In this document: piece after piece, positions 31,970-39,907 of the stretch | Layout: every line of letters begins with the position of its first letter | Position numbering within the stretch: position 1 is the stretch's first letter | Origin: JBBDWZ01 sp050732575 | GTDB taxonomy: Bacteria; Gemmatimonadota; Gemmatimonadetes; Longimicrobiales; RSA9 | DNA length: 39,907 bases | Assembly: GCA_050732575.1 (NCBI GenBank) | Contig: JBOHRF010000017.1 | Coordinates: forward strand, 1 to 39,907 | Reading direction: 5' to 3' | The notes under the pieces: model-generated | Told to the model about the DNA's origin: nothing | What the model saw: the letters and a program-made list of their open reading frames with translations, nothing else | The model's database searches: none | Program-made: the position numbers and the translations under genes

Positions 31970-32629
31970 TCACTCCGCTGCACGCAATACGGGCCGGCGC
32001 TTGTGTAGCCAGGCCAGGATCGGGATACCCAGCACCGAAGTCAAAACCGCGCCCATAACGCCCACCGCGATGATATCATCCCAAACCCGTCCATGCACTT
32101 GGGACCAGCCGGTCACCAAACCAGTCCAGAGTCCCGCATTGCAAAGCAGAAATGATGGGAGTTTCATGCGGCCACTCATCAGGAACGCGCTGGCCACAAC
32201 GGCCATACCAAGAACCAGGGCCAGGTTGATGGTCTCGGCGTTGACGTCGCCCCTGACTGGCCCTTGTGCAGCAATGCGCCCCAGCACGCCGAACACGAAT
32301 CCAACGGCGGCCGATGTGCCAGCGAACAAGGTCAGCCTCAGCCTGCTCCATCCTGCGGGGTGCGTGCGTTGGGGAGGGGGCACAGCCAGACGTTGTTGCT
32401 CTTCCGCAATGGCCCGCGCGATAGCGGCGCGACTGATTTCCAGCTCAGCCGCGATTTCGTGCAGTGTGCTCTCGCTGATCTGCGTGCCCATCCGCGCGTC
32501 GATGGCGATCGCACGCCGCACGATGCGCGCAACCTGTTCTTCACTGAAACGCGGCTCGCTATCCAGGTGTGGTCCCGTCATTTCAACCGCCATCGTTCGC
32601 GAATCAAATTGTACAATCCGTTCACCCAT
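31970..32629 (-). CDS. Membrane protein with N-terminal helical domain (paralogue 2)
   Basis: 219 residues from the ATG at 32627-32629, which overlaps the end of the preceding Yip1-like gene by eight bases; ATGs at 32593 and 32581 are also possible. FSEEQVARIVRRAIAIDAR, LHEIAAELEISRAAIARAI mirrors the N-terminus of the neighbouring paralogue at 31110-31703, including the helix-turn-helix-like part. Four membrane helices follow (about 100-210). The pair probably arose by duplication. Unknown function. Confidence 0.7.
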   Translation of the reverse strand: MGERIVQFDSRTMAVEMTGPHLDSEPRFSEEQVARIVRRAIAIDARMGTQISESTLHEIAAELEISRAAIARAIAEEQQRLAVPPPQRTHPAGWSRLRLTLFAGTSAAVGFVFGVLGRIAAQGPVRGDVNAETINLALVLGMAVVASAFLMSGRMKLPSFLLCNAGLWTGLVTGWSQVHGRVWDDIIAVGVMGAVLTSVLGIPILAWLHKRRPVLRAAE

Positions 32630-33377
32630 GAAACCCAAACGAGACGTCGAATCCGTCCTCGAGACCGATGCGGATATAGGGCCGCCAGCCGTAGGATCCT
32701 TCGGGCAGCAGGTTACCGAACAGGAGTGCCGTGACGACCATGGCGAACCCAGCCGCCAATACGGCTTTCCAGCCCACCACTCCGTGTAGACGCATCAACG
32801 CGCGCGCCAGCACCAGACAAACCAGGGCATAAAACAGCACGCCAGCGACGAGCAATGCAAGCGGGACGAGATCACCAGAACTGAGCTGGAGGAAACTGGT
32901 ACCGCGCCTGTGTCCGAACCAGCGAGTGGCTCCGGTCAGCAGTAGCGCGGTAACCGTGCCCACGCTCCCGCCGGCAAAGAATGCAATGCCAATGGAGCCA
33001 AGGATGCGGCGCCGCGAGCCCAGCCCGCGCAGTGCACAATGCATGGTTACACCCAGCAGGCCGTAGTGCACGTACGGACCAACGGCGGAAGTGAGCTGGT
33101 CAGCGATTGAATTGTCCATCTGCGCGCCGGCAATTGGCCAAAGCGCGGCCAGCACACTGGCCACGGTCCAGTACACCCCAGCGGCCGTAGCACCAAAGCC
33201 GAGCGGATTCATGAACGACCGTTCGCCGGTTTGCCAGGCGCCCGCGGAGGAACCCGGTTGAACCGCAAACGCGGCAAACGTGCGGCCGAACAGTGACAGC
33301 TCATGCAGAACGTGGTCAAACGCATCACGCAACCACGCTTCCGTGGCAGAAATGGCATGTGCTGGTGTTTCACTCAT
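32622..33377 (-). CDS. Yip1-like integral membrane protein
   Basis: 251 residues from ATG 33375-33377 (MSETPAHAISATEAWLRD); it overlaps the stop of the zinc-ribbon gene by eight bases. An N-terminal helix is followed by FMNPLGFGATAAGVYWTVAS and four further hydrophobic helices (SIGIAFFAGGSVGTVTALLL, LVPLALLVAGVLFYALVCLVLA, VLAAGFAMVVTALLFGNLL), the usual layout of bacterial Yip1-domain proteins. Together with the preceding zinc ribbon this forms a common pair of unknown role. Confidence 0.7.
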   Translation of the reverse strand: MSETPAHAISATEAWLRDAFDHVLHELSLFGRTFAAFAVQPGSSAGAWQTGERSFMNPLGFGATAAGVYWTVASVLAALWPIAGAQMDNSIADQLTSAVGPYVHYGLLGVTMHCALRGLGSRRRILGSIGIAFFAGGSVGTVTALLLTGATRWFGHRRGTSFLQLSSGDLVPLALLVAGVLFYALVCLVLARALMRLHGVVGWKAVLAAGFAMVVTALLFGNLLPEGSYGWRPYIRIGLEDGFDVSFGFHG

Positions 33378-33594
33378 CGTTGTCTTGCGGTAAGAACCAA
33401 TGGATGTAGCCACAGCGCGCGCATACGTAGCAATCGGCACTCGGTTGCACCCATTCCAGGTCGAAGAATGATGCCACGGCCGTATGCAATTGCGCGCGCC
33501 GGAACCAGAAGCGCGTGTGTTTGCAGATCTCGCAACGGAGCTCGTGACCGGCCACCGATGCCGGCTCGGGTTCAGCTTGCCCAAACAACCCCAT
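33370..33594 (-). CDS. Small zinc-ribbon protein
   Basis: 74 residues; strong GGAGGA site before ATG 33592-33594. Cys21-x2-Cys24 (CEICKHTRFWFRRAQLH) and Cys58-x2-Cys61 (CYVCARCGYIHWF) form a zinc ribbon spaced by 33 residues, and a Trp/Phe-rich strand follows. Such proteins usually accompany membrane proteins or act as nucleic-acid or protein adaptors. It is coupled to the Yip1-like gene by an 8-base overlap (ATGAGTGA). Confidence 0.75.
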   Translation of the reverse strand: MGLFGQAEPEPASVAGHELRCEICKHTRFWFRRAQLHTAVASFFDLEWVQPSADCYVCARCGYIHWFLPQDNDE

Positions 33595-33760
33595 TGTTCC
33601 TCCGCAGGACTCGCCCCGTGCCCGCCATTTGGAAGTTGCCGAACTCGACGATCAGAAGCAGGCCTTCTGGTGTCAACGCCACGTCGACCGGGTTCGAGAG
33701 ACCTTGCACGATCACTCTGGGCGCGAAGTTCAACGGCAAAACGTCGGCGTGACAGCGTTG
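33572..33760 (-). pseudogene. Remnant of a secreted protein (beta-propeller-like tail)
   Basis: In-frame peptide NFAPRVIVQGLSNPVDVAL and TPEGLLLIVEFGNFQMAGTG resembles a blade of an NHL/PQQ-type propeller, but there is no plausible start, and its end runs into the start of the zinc-ribbon gene. Probably the 3' relic of a lost gene. Low confidence. Confidence 0.3.
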
Positions 33761-34269
33761 CACGGACGCACGATCAGGCGAGGAGCGGGTGTAGCATCGT
33801 GCATCTCGGTGCCCTGCGGCTCGCTCGTGGCCGTGATGTCCGGTTGATAGACAGCTTCCGCGAATGTGTACTTCGTGCCCCCCTCGTCGAACGTGATGAG
33901 GTGGCACCGTCGGAACGTCGCGTGGCACGTGTCGAGCGAGAATTCTTCCTCGAAATCCACGCGCTCAGCGTTCCGGGCGCGATGAATTCCCATCGAAATT
34001 CCCCGTGCGGTTCCGCCGCCATAGGCCTCGAATTCAGCGTCCGCGGCACCCCAGTCGGATTGCCGCACCGAGGTACGCAGCGTAACCGTGCCGTCGCACG
34101 TGTCCCGTGTGTCGATCTGCGCCTGCATCACCGCTACCACTTTCGTTAGATCGGGATGCGTCGCAGCGCGAGGAGAACCCGGCCGGTAACAGAAGTTAGG
34201 AGCGGCCCCAAAATACGAAGTGCAACGACCACCCGCCACGCTGAAATACCACTTGCCTTTGACGGTCAA
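33730..34269 (-). CDS. Hypothetical Cys-rich protein, possibly 5'-truncated
   Basis: 179 residues in an open frame whose only start is TTG at 34269, without a ribosome site. The protein (TVKGKWYFSVAGGRCTSYFG..., NFCYRPGSPRA, RDTCDGTVTLRTS, DTCHATFRRCHLITF) has paired cysteines and beta-strand patterns expected of an exported protein, yet has no signal peptide; a stop lies 12 codons before the TTG. This suggests loss of the 5' end. Homologues were not recognised. Confidence 0.45.
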   Translation of the reverse strand: MTVKGKWYFSVAGGRCTSYFGAAPNFCYRPGSPRAATHPDLTKVVAVMQAQIDTRDTCDGTVTLRTSVRQSDWGAADAEFEAYGGGTARGISMGIHRARNAERVDFEEEFSLDTCHATFRRCHLITFDEGGTKYTFAEAVYQPDITATSEPQGTEMHDATPAPRLIVRPCNAVTPTFCR

Positions 34270-34296
34270 TCGGCCAGCGCGCCAATGGCGGCTCTA

Positions 34297-34605
34297 CTAC
34301 GCCTGCACGCCGCCCAGCAGGGCGCCAAGGAAGGCAATTCGCGCACTCGTCAGGGCGAGCATAAGAGACGAGGGCTCAGCATCCTGATGGCCAACCGCTC
34401 GGAAAAGAACCCAGTTGATAACAGACAGAACCATCAGCAAGAGGAACGCGTTGAAGGAGCCGGTTCGCAGCGCAGAGAAGAGAACACTCAGACTACGTTC
34501 GGACGGAACAAAGAGAAAATGCAGGCTCGCCAATAGATACAACACATAAGCGGCGAACAGACCCGCAGTCACGTTCAGCAAAGCGATCGGTTTCGGAATC
34601 GTCAT
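34297..34605 (-). CDS. Small three-span membrane protein
   Basis: 102 residues with three hydrophobic helices (ALLNVTAGLFAAYVLYLLASL, FNAFLLLMVLSVINWVLF, RIAFLGALLGGV). ATG at 34605 preceded by AGGTAAG. No motif that I recognise. The following frame on the same strand begins about 28 bases later. Confidence 0.6.
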   Translation of the reverse strand: MTIPKPIALLNVTAGLFAAYVLYLLASLHFLFVPSERSLSVLFSALRTGSFNAFLLLMVLSVINWVLFRAVGHQDAEPSSLMLALTSARIAFLGALLGGVQA

Positions 34606-34943
34606 CTTACCTGGCCGGCGCGAATCGCCCTACGCCAACGATACCATCCCAACCTTACAGGTATGTGACAAAAAGCGAGTGGTCGGGCGCCTAACGTTGA
34701 GGCTTCACGAGGTGCGGAGCTCAGCGGGCTGCATCGTGAAGTACTTGGAGCGTGAATTTGCCGCGTGGGCGAGGGCTAGCCAGCCGTGATCTTCGCCAAG
34801 GACTCCTACGCGAGTCGTACCAGACCCTCACGTGAACGAGGGAACGAGCCCGACTCGACTACTCTGGGTTCGAAAGATGTGAGCGCAGCAAGTTATCAAC
34901 CGCTCGATGCTCCCGGAACTCGCCCAACTGCCAGACGCATGAC
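34606..34943. other. Intergenic region, no supported gene
   Basis: About 340 bases between divergent genes. GCGCCTAACGTTGAGG at 34688 superficially recalls an integron attC core, but the matching GTTRRRY partner is missing. No gene or clear promoter was found. The upstream half of the S41 peptidase gene would be expected here, but its sequence is not present. Confidence 0.35.
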
Positions 34944-35675
34944 GTGTCGCTCGTTCGGACGATGACCGCCACCAGAACCGCAGCGCTGCCTAACGTGCCC
35001 CTGGAGGCCGGAACCGTCGACACCGCTCGCGTCAGGACCGCGAAGGGCGCAACTGTCGGGGTCGTGCGGCTCAGCACGTGGCATCCCACGCTCGTTCCGA
35101 CGCTTGCTGCGGCGGTGAAGGCGATGCAGTCCAGCGACGGCCTCGTCCTCGACCTCCGGGGTAACACCGGAGGCGTCGCACAGATGTTCCCCTGGCTGGC
35201 GGGCTTCGTCCTGCCACCTGCGACTCGGTTGGGTCTCTTCCGCTTCCGTGACCGCGTGCACCCGTTATGTGCCGCGCCTCAAGCCGGCGCCGTCTACGCC
35301 GGCCCACTCGTGGTGCTCGTGGACGGACACTCGCACAGCACCAGCGAGATGTTTGCCGCGTCACTGCAGTCGCTCGGCCGAGCGCAAATATTCGGCGATA
35401 CGACCTTCGGGGGCGTGGTGGGAGCGCAGTACGATCGCTTGCCGAACGGAGACGTCCTGGAGCACGCGGTGGTGGATTTCGAGACGTCCACCGGCGATCA
35501 CCCCGAGGGCCGCGGCGTCATTCCGGACCAGGTTGTGCCGTTGCGAGGCGATGACCTGAGACGTGGAACTGATCGTGTGCTGCTGGCCGCGCGGGAATGG
35601 ATTGACGCCGAGCGAAACCGATCGGCGGACGAGAAGCGGCATACATCGATGGCACTCGCGAAGTGTGCTCTCTGA
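34944..35675 (+). pseudogene. S41 (C-terminal processing) peptidase, N-terminally truncated
   Basis: The 243-codon frame encodes the second half of an S41 protease: VGVVRLSTWHPTLVPTLAAA, GLVLDLRGNTGGVAQ, GPLVVLVDGHSHSTSEMFAASL (catalytic Ser region) and GRAQIFGDTTFGGVVGAQ. The N-terminal and PDZ regions found in full-length members (usually over 350 residues) are missing, and the first residues (from a GTG) are not family-like. The Lys of the TFGKG motif is replaced (TFGGV), which in Ser/Lys-type enzymes would abolish the dyad; some S41 subfamilies naturally differ here. Probably a gene relic. Confidence 0.6.
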
Positions 35676-35812
35676 CCGACTTGCCAAGGATGAAGCCGCG
35701 TGCTAACTGAGGACGCAATCCATCTACCATCAACTTCCTCGCCGCCACGCGATTGAAGGAGTCGCGGCGAGCGATCCGATTGTCGGGATACGAGGCAAGC
35801 AAAGGGTGCATT

Positions 35813-36160
35813 CTACGGAAGGCTCACCTCGGGACCGGGGTGAGCCTCCTCGACGGGGGGCCACGCGCGCACCGCACCCAGGTAGGTAGTGGGCGATTCG
35901 CCCGGCGGCAGAATGATCTGCATGTAGCGGCGTAATTCGCGTTCGTGCTCGTTCAGCGTGGCTGCGGGTGCACGCGCAAGATTGGGCGTTTTGTACACGA
36001 TCCGCGTGCCTTTCGGTAGCCCGCCAGGCACGAACGCAGCGCCCGCATCAGACTCGAACACTCGCCGCCTGGTGTTGAATTGCCAGTCGCGCTTCAACTT
36101 GATCTCGAGCGGCACCCGCACGCCGCCGCCACGTGGGACCGGGACCGGTGGAAATGTCAA
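35813..36160 (-). CDS. Small hypothetical protein downstream of subtilase
   Basis: 115 residues if the TTG at 36158-36160 is used; it has AAGGGC five bases upstream and lies ten bases after the stop of the subtilase gene, so the two are likely one transcript. Sequence PPVPVPRGGGVRVPLEIKLKRDWQFNTRRRVFES, then a helix (NEHERELRRYMQIILPPG) and an acidic Pro-rich tail. No signal peptide. The context suggests a partner or inhibitor of the protease, but this is a guess. Confidence 0.55.
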   Translation of the reverse strand: MTFPPVPVPRGGGVRVPLEIKLKRDWQFNTRRRVFESDAGAAFVPGGLPKGTRIVYKTPNLARAPAATLNEHERELRRYMQIILPPGESPTTYLGAVRAWPPVEEAHPGPEVSLP

Positions 36161-36170
36161 TCTGCCCTTC

Positions 36171-37649
36171 TCAGACCAGGGACATTGCTTTACGCAGATT
36201 CGGTTGAGGGCCAATCTTTTGAGTCAATGGCACGCCCGGCCCGGCTTCCTGCGGTGTGCCGGTCGACATCAGGATATTTCTGACCTTTGCGGGCGTCATG
36301 GGAGATCCGTTCTTCGCTTTTGCGCGTCCCTGCAGACAGGCAACGGCACCGGTTACGATGGGCGATGCACTGGACGTGCCTGAAAAGCGCAGGGTGTACC
36401 ATACGTTCTCGGACGAGCCACCCTGGGCATCACCGTAGCCGAGTGTCGTGACGTGCCAGCCCCAGGCCTGGAGGTTGAGGACCTTGCCATAATTCGAGAA
36501 CCAGATCCGTGAACGCGGAACTCCAATTGAGGCATACCCACTGTCGTTATCGAAATGATTGGTCGGTGGTACGCCCGCACCGACAACGATGGCACCGCTA
36601 TCCTTCTGGAGACCGGTATTGGCGAATATGGCGAGGTCGAAATTCTCGTTGCCGTTGCCGGCTGCCTCCACGACCGTAATTCCCCTGGCCGTTGCCGCTG
36701 CGATCGCGGCAAAGATGTCGTCCCAGTACTGCATCGCGACGTATTTCCCATTGGGTCCGGTCGCCTGCAATTCGATCAGGATGACGTCCCCGGCTTTCAG
36801 GGTGCTGGCCGCGTTGTTGATGGCGCCTGCTGTATTGAAGACACCGTTGATGATAGCCGAATGCACAACCGCCTTCGCGCCGTGGCTGATGCCAACGGTG
36901 CCTCGGGCGTCTGGAATCGAAATCATTTCGCCCAGCACAGCCGTGCCGTGATTCCTCCAGCCCAGGTCGTTGATCACGGTGCCGCCAATGAGAGGAATGC
37001 CGGACGGCAGATCCTCATGCCGGCGATTCCAATTTCCTTCGATGTCACAGATCGTGATTCCGGAGCCTTTGGCTCCCGCCATTGACCACACTTCCATGGC
37101 GCCGATGCCATTCGGCGCTGAGTGCAGGTAGCCTTGTGAAGGCTCGAAGTTGCGACTCCCAGCCTGGGATCCGCTCAGGATGGCGGCAGGTACGGGCCGC
37201 GGGGCTACGAACGCATTCCACACCGGACCCTTCTGGTTCAATTCCCTGGCGATCTTCTTTGCATCGCCACTATTCGTCGGCACGACCTGGACGAATCCGC
37301 TCTGGATGAACGCCGTGTCCATGCCTCTCTTGGCGAACTTCTTGGGCTCTGGTTCCGGAGGCAGCGTAGCCGCGACTTCCACTCGTCCTCTGATGGTCGG
37401 AGCCGACAAACCGAAGTGAGAGCGCATGGTCTTGATGTCGTACTTGGCCAGGACGTTGTTCAGCGTATCGGCCTGCGTCGCTGCCGCTGCGGGAGCGGAA
37501 AACCGTGATGCGCTGAACGCGACCGGACTCTCGTATCGGAGCTCCACCACCACGTAGTCGGGAATATCTGGAGCTTCGATCTCTGCGCTGACGAAACCGG
37601 CCCTGGTGTCACGACCTGTCTGACTCACGACCTTCTTTCGCTTCGCCAT
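36171..37649 (-). CDS. S8 family (subtilisin-like) serine protease without signal peptide
   Basis: 492 residues; ATG at 37649 after GGAGAA. The catalytic triad is visible: Asp202 (GITICDIEG), His234 (RNHGTAVLGE) and Ser426 (FSGTSSASPIVTGA), with the oxyanion Asn332 (AAGNGN). The N-terminal 170 residues may be an inhibitory propeptide-like region. The protein begins MAKRKKVVSQTGRDTR with no hydrophobic signal, so it is either intracellular or exported in another way. The gene is followed by a small open frame on the same strand. Target proteins unknown. Confidence 0.88.
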   Translation of the reverse strand: MAKRKKVVSQTGRDTRAGFVSAEIEAPDIPDYVVVELRYESPVAFSASRFSAPAAAATQADTLNNVLAKYDIKTMRSHFGLSAPTIRGRVEVAATLPPEPEPKKFAKRGMDTAFIQSGFVQVVPTNSGDAKKIARELNQKGPVWNAFVAPRPVPAAILSGSQAGSRNFEPSQGYLHSAPNGIGAMEVWSMAGAKGSGITICDIEGNWNRRHEDLPSGIPLIGGTVINDLGWRNHGTAVLGEMISIPDARGTVGISHGAKAVVHSAIINGVFNTAGAINNAASTLKAGDVILIELQATGPNGKYVAMQYWDDIFAAIAAATARGITVVEAAGNGNENFDLAIFANTGLQKDSGAIVVGAGVPPTNHFDNDSGYASIGVPRSRIWFSNYGKVLNLQAWGWHVTTLGYGDAQGGSSENVWYTLRFSGTSSASPIVTGAVACLQGRAKAKNGSPMTPAKVRNILMSTGTPQEAGPGVPLTQKIGPQPNLRKAMSLV

Positions 37650-38119
37650 CGGAGTTCTCCATGTAGGGGAAAGGACGCCCGGGTTCTATATCGGAGGTAG
37701 ATTTTGGTAGGTGGCAAATACGCCCAATAGTGCCGATTAATTTAGGACGCTTTCAGATGACAGGAAAGTACGGTCCGCAGCAAGGAAGCGCGCAGCAGCA
37801 GTCATGCGCTGACTCTTTGTTGGGCTCCAACCAAGCCACCCAGGCGCCGGAGAACCGGTGATCATGGGTGCGGCGGAAGTCGCCGCAGGCCCCATCCCGC
37901 CTTCCGTGACCCGGCAGGGTCTTCAATCAGCGCTATTCTACCCGCAGCAAGCGAGGAACCCTTTGTTGGAGGTCCCTGACACCTCCCCGGCGGCAAGGCA
38001 GGATATCGAGCGCGCGTCGCACCGGGGCAAGACCCGCACTCACTCGACAAAGACTGTTGATCGAGGCCCGGCGAAAGCTGCATCTTGTCCTATCAACTCC
38101 TCTCCGGATTGACTCGACC
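37650..38119. other. Intergenic region, no supported gene
   Basis: 470 bases between divergent genes. It begins with an AT-richer part (37690-37760) that probably holds the protease promoter. A 84-codon frame at 37858-38112 is Pro/Ala-rich with no ribosome site and is not called. Confidence 0.4.
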
Positions 38120-39856
38120 ATGCTTCGCATTCGACCGCCTCGCCTGTTGTGGCTGGCGCCGTTGCTGTTGCTCGGCACAACATCGGCACCGACCGTCACG
38201 ACGCCGCAATTCCTGATCACGTTTCCTACGGAGCGCAGTGCGCAGCCGCTCGATGGCCGGCTGCTGCTCATCATCAGTGCGGATTCAGCAGGCGAGCCGC
38301 GCAACCAGGTGAGTGATAACGCCAATACCGCGCAGATTTTCGGCATGGACATCAACGGCTGGCGCGCCGGTCGTGAGGCCGTGATCGACGATCAGATCTA
38401 CGGCTATCCGCTGGAGTCGTTGTCACGCATCAGGCCCGGACGTTATCGCGTGCAGGCGCTGCTCAATCGTTATGAGACCTTCCGACGTTCCGATGGTCAC
38501 GTGGTGAAGCTGCCACCGGACAAAGGGGAGGGTCAGCAATGGGCCAGCAAGCCGGGCAATCTGTACAGCTCGCCGCAATGGATTCAGTTCGCTGCGGCGG
38601 GCACGGCGCCCATTCGCATTGTTCTGGACAAGGAGATTCCGCCCATACCTGATCCGCCCGAGACAAAATACGTGAAGCACGTCCGCATCAAGAGCGAGCG
38701 CCTGAGCAAGTTCTGGGGCCGTGACATGTATCTGGGTGCGCACGTGTTGTTGCCGGAAGGATTCGACACGCATCCCAATGCACGATATCCGCTGGTCATC
38801 AACCACGGCCACTTCCCGTACAACCTGGGCAATTGGCGGGAAACGCCGCCCGACGCGAACCTGGCGCCTGACTACAGCGAACGCTTCCGGCTGCGCGGCT
38901 ACAATCGCATCCAGCAGGAGCATGCGTACCAGTTCTACCAGGACTGGACGGGGCCCAACTTCCCACGCGTGCTGGTCATCGAGATCCAGCATCCCACGCC
39001 TTATTACGATGACTCGTACGCGGTGAACTCAGCCAACAACGGGCCGTACGGTGATGCCATTCAGTACGAGCTGATTCCGTTCATCGAGCAGAAATTCCGC
39101 GGCCTGGGCCAGGGTTGGGCGCGCTTCACGTATGGCGGCTCGACGGGCGGCTGGGAAGCCATGGCCGTTCAGCTGTTCTATCCGGATGAGTACAATGGTG
39201 CCTGGATCGCGTGTCCGGATCCCATCGACTTCCGCGCGTATACCGTGATCAACCTGTACGAGGACAACAACGCGTATTACGCGGAAGGCCCGTTCAAGCG
39301 CACGCCCCGGCCCGGATTGCAGGACCATCTGGCCCATGTGCGCACCACACTCGAGCAGGCCAATCAGCGCGAGCTGGTGCTGGGCACGAACGGTCGCTCG
39401 GGCGATCAATGGGACATCTGGCAGGCGGTCTATTCACCGGTCGGTCCGGATGGGTACCCAAAGCCCATCTGGGACAAGCGCACCGGTGTCATCGATCGCG
39501 AAGTGGCCAACTACTGGAAGGAGAACTACGACCTCGCCTACATCCTGCGTCGCGATTGGAAGACACTCGGACCCAAAGTGCGCGGCAAGCTGCACATCTA
39601 CGTGGGCGACATGGACAACTACTACCTGCACAACGCGGTGTACCTGGTGGAGGACTTCCTGAAGAACGTGAAGGATCCCGCCGCCGATGCGGAGTTCGAC
39701 TACGGCGATCGCGCCGAGCATTGCTGGAACGGCGATCAAACGCGGCCCAATGCACTCTCGCGCTTGCGTTACCATCAGATGTTCATCCCCCGCATCATGG
39801 GTCAGATACGCAAGAACGCACTTGCGCGGGCGGATACGACGAGCTGGCGATACTGA
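38120..39856 (+). CDS. Secreted alpha/beta-hydrolase-type esterase
   Basis: 578 residues from ATG 38120 with a signal peptide (PPRLLWLAPLLLLGTTSAPT); an in-frame ATG 63 bases earlier has no advantage. The N-terminal 170 residues are beta-rich (FLITFPTERSAQPLDGRLLLI). The C-terminal part has features of an esterase fold: YPLVINHGHFPYN, RFTYGGSTGGWEAMA with the nucleophile Ser in GxSxG, and a late His (EHCWNGD). Substrate unknown; family resembles putative esterases and acetyl xylan esterases. Followed at 39857 by the left part of an inverted repeat cut off by the window end. Confidence 0.75.
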   Translation: MLRIRPPRLLWLAPLLLLGTTSAPTVTTPQFLITFPTERSAQPLDGRLLLIISADSAGEPRNQVSDNANTAQIFGMDINGWRAGREAVIDDQIYGYPLESLSRIRPGRYRVQALLNRYETFRRSDGHVVKLPPDKGEGQQWASKPGNLYSSPQWIQFAAAGTAPIRIVLDKEIPPIPDPPETKYVKHVRIKSERLSKFWGRDMYLGAHVLLPEGFDTHPNARYPLVINHGHFPYNLGNWRETPPDANLAPDYSERFRLRGYNRIQQEHAYQFYQDWTGPNFPRVLVIEIQHPTPYYDDSYAVNSANNGPYGDAIQYELIPFIEQKFRGLGQGWARFTYGGSTGGWEAMAVQLFYPDEYNGAWIACPDPIDFRAYTVINLYEDNNAYYAEGPFKRTPRPGLQDHLAHVRTTLEQANQRELVLGTNGRSGDQWDIWQAVYSPVGPDGYPKPIWDKRTGVIDREVANYWKENYDLAYILRRDWKTLGPKVRGKLHIYVGDMDNYYLHNAVYLVEDFLKNVKDPAADAEFDYGDRAEHCWNGDQTRPNALSRLRYHQMFIPRIMGQIRKNALARADTTSWRY

Positions 39857-39907
39857 TAACGGATTTGACGGATCACGGACGAGCACGAGAACGACCACGA
39901 CTACGAC

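Noticed and set aside
34688..34750. Possible integron attC site (GCGCCTAACGTTGAGG)
   Set aside because: Only one core-like 7-mer is present; no matching GTTRRRY partner, no stem of the right layout and no integrase gene in the window.

Overview
The window looks like chromosomal DNA of a GC-rich, Gram-negative-type soil or water bacterium, most likely Gemmatimonadota. I infer this from the base composition, the many secreted hydrolases and lipoproteins with lipoboxes, an S9-type peptidase C-terminus, a DUF1800 protein, and long AT/GC-mixed inverted repeats between genes. No rRNA or tRNA was seen that would fix the taxonomy.

Layout. Positions 1-4302 hold the end of an S9-family peptidase, an amidohydrolase pseudogene, a small ABM-type protein and a large lipoprotein. 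Positions 4621-14312 (minus strand) are the centre of interest: ten tightly packed, mostly overlapping genes that combine a complete ubiquitin-like pathway with a complete pupylation-like pathway. In transcription order they are: an FHA-like plus RING-like zinc protein (E3 candidate), an E1, an E2, an unrecognised 312-residue protein, a beta-grasp ubiquitin-like protein with a Gly-Gly plus a three-residue tail, a JAMM/JAB peptidase, an ARC/Mpa-like AAA+ unfoldase, a Dop/PafA-like enzyme with an altered active site, a 65-residue Pup-like protein ending Gly-Gly-Gln, and a canonical PafA-like ligase. No 20S proteasome core gene is present in the window. Just upstream on the same strand (14555-16240) is an enhancer-binding-protein-like AAA+ regulator whose GAFTGA loop is replaced. 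Divergent from it (16693-22557) are a TPR membrane protein and a 1648-residue STAND NTPase with a DUF4062 N-terminus like that of animal NWD1/NPHP3/TEP1-type proteins, plus membrane helices and C-terminal TPRs.

A reasonable working model, which is inference, is as follows. E1, E2 and the FHA/RING protein attach the processed ubiquitin-like protein to targets, and the JAMM enzyme matures and removes it. The PafA/Dop pair attaches, deamidates or removes the Pup-like protein. The AAA+ ring unfolds or extracts tagged proteins. The flanking AAA+ regulator and STAND/TPR pair may be the sensor and control layer.

Positions 22654-39907 are ordinary genome content: an M20 amidohydrolase, an erythromycin-esterase-family protein, a class V aminotransferase, a methyltransferase, a DUF1800 lipoprotein, a cluster of small membrane and zinc-ribbon proteins, several gene remnants (DUF1905, S41 peptidase, secreted-protein fragments), a subtilisin-like protease with a small partner, and an alpha/beta-hydrolase-type secreted esterase. 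Several intergenic regions carry long imperfect hairpins, one of which belongs to a dispersed family seen at 274-371 and 31723-31790.
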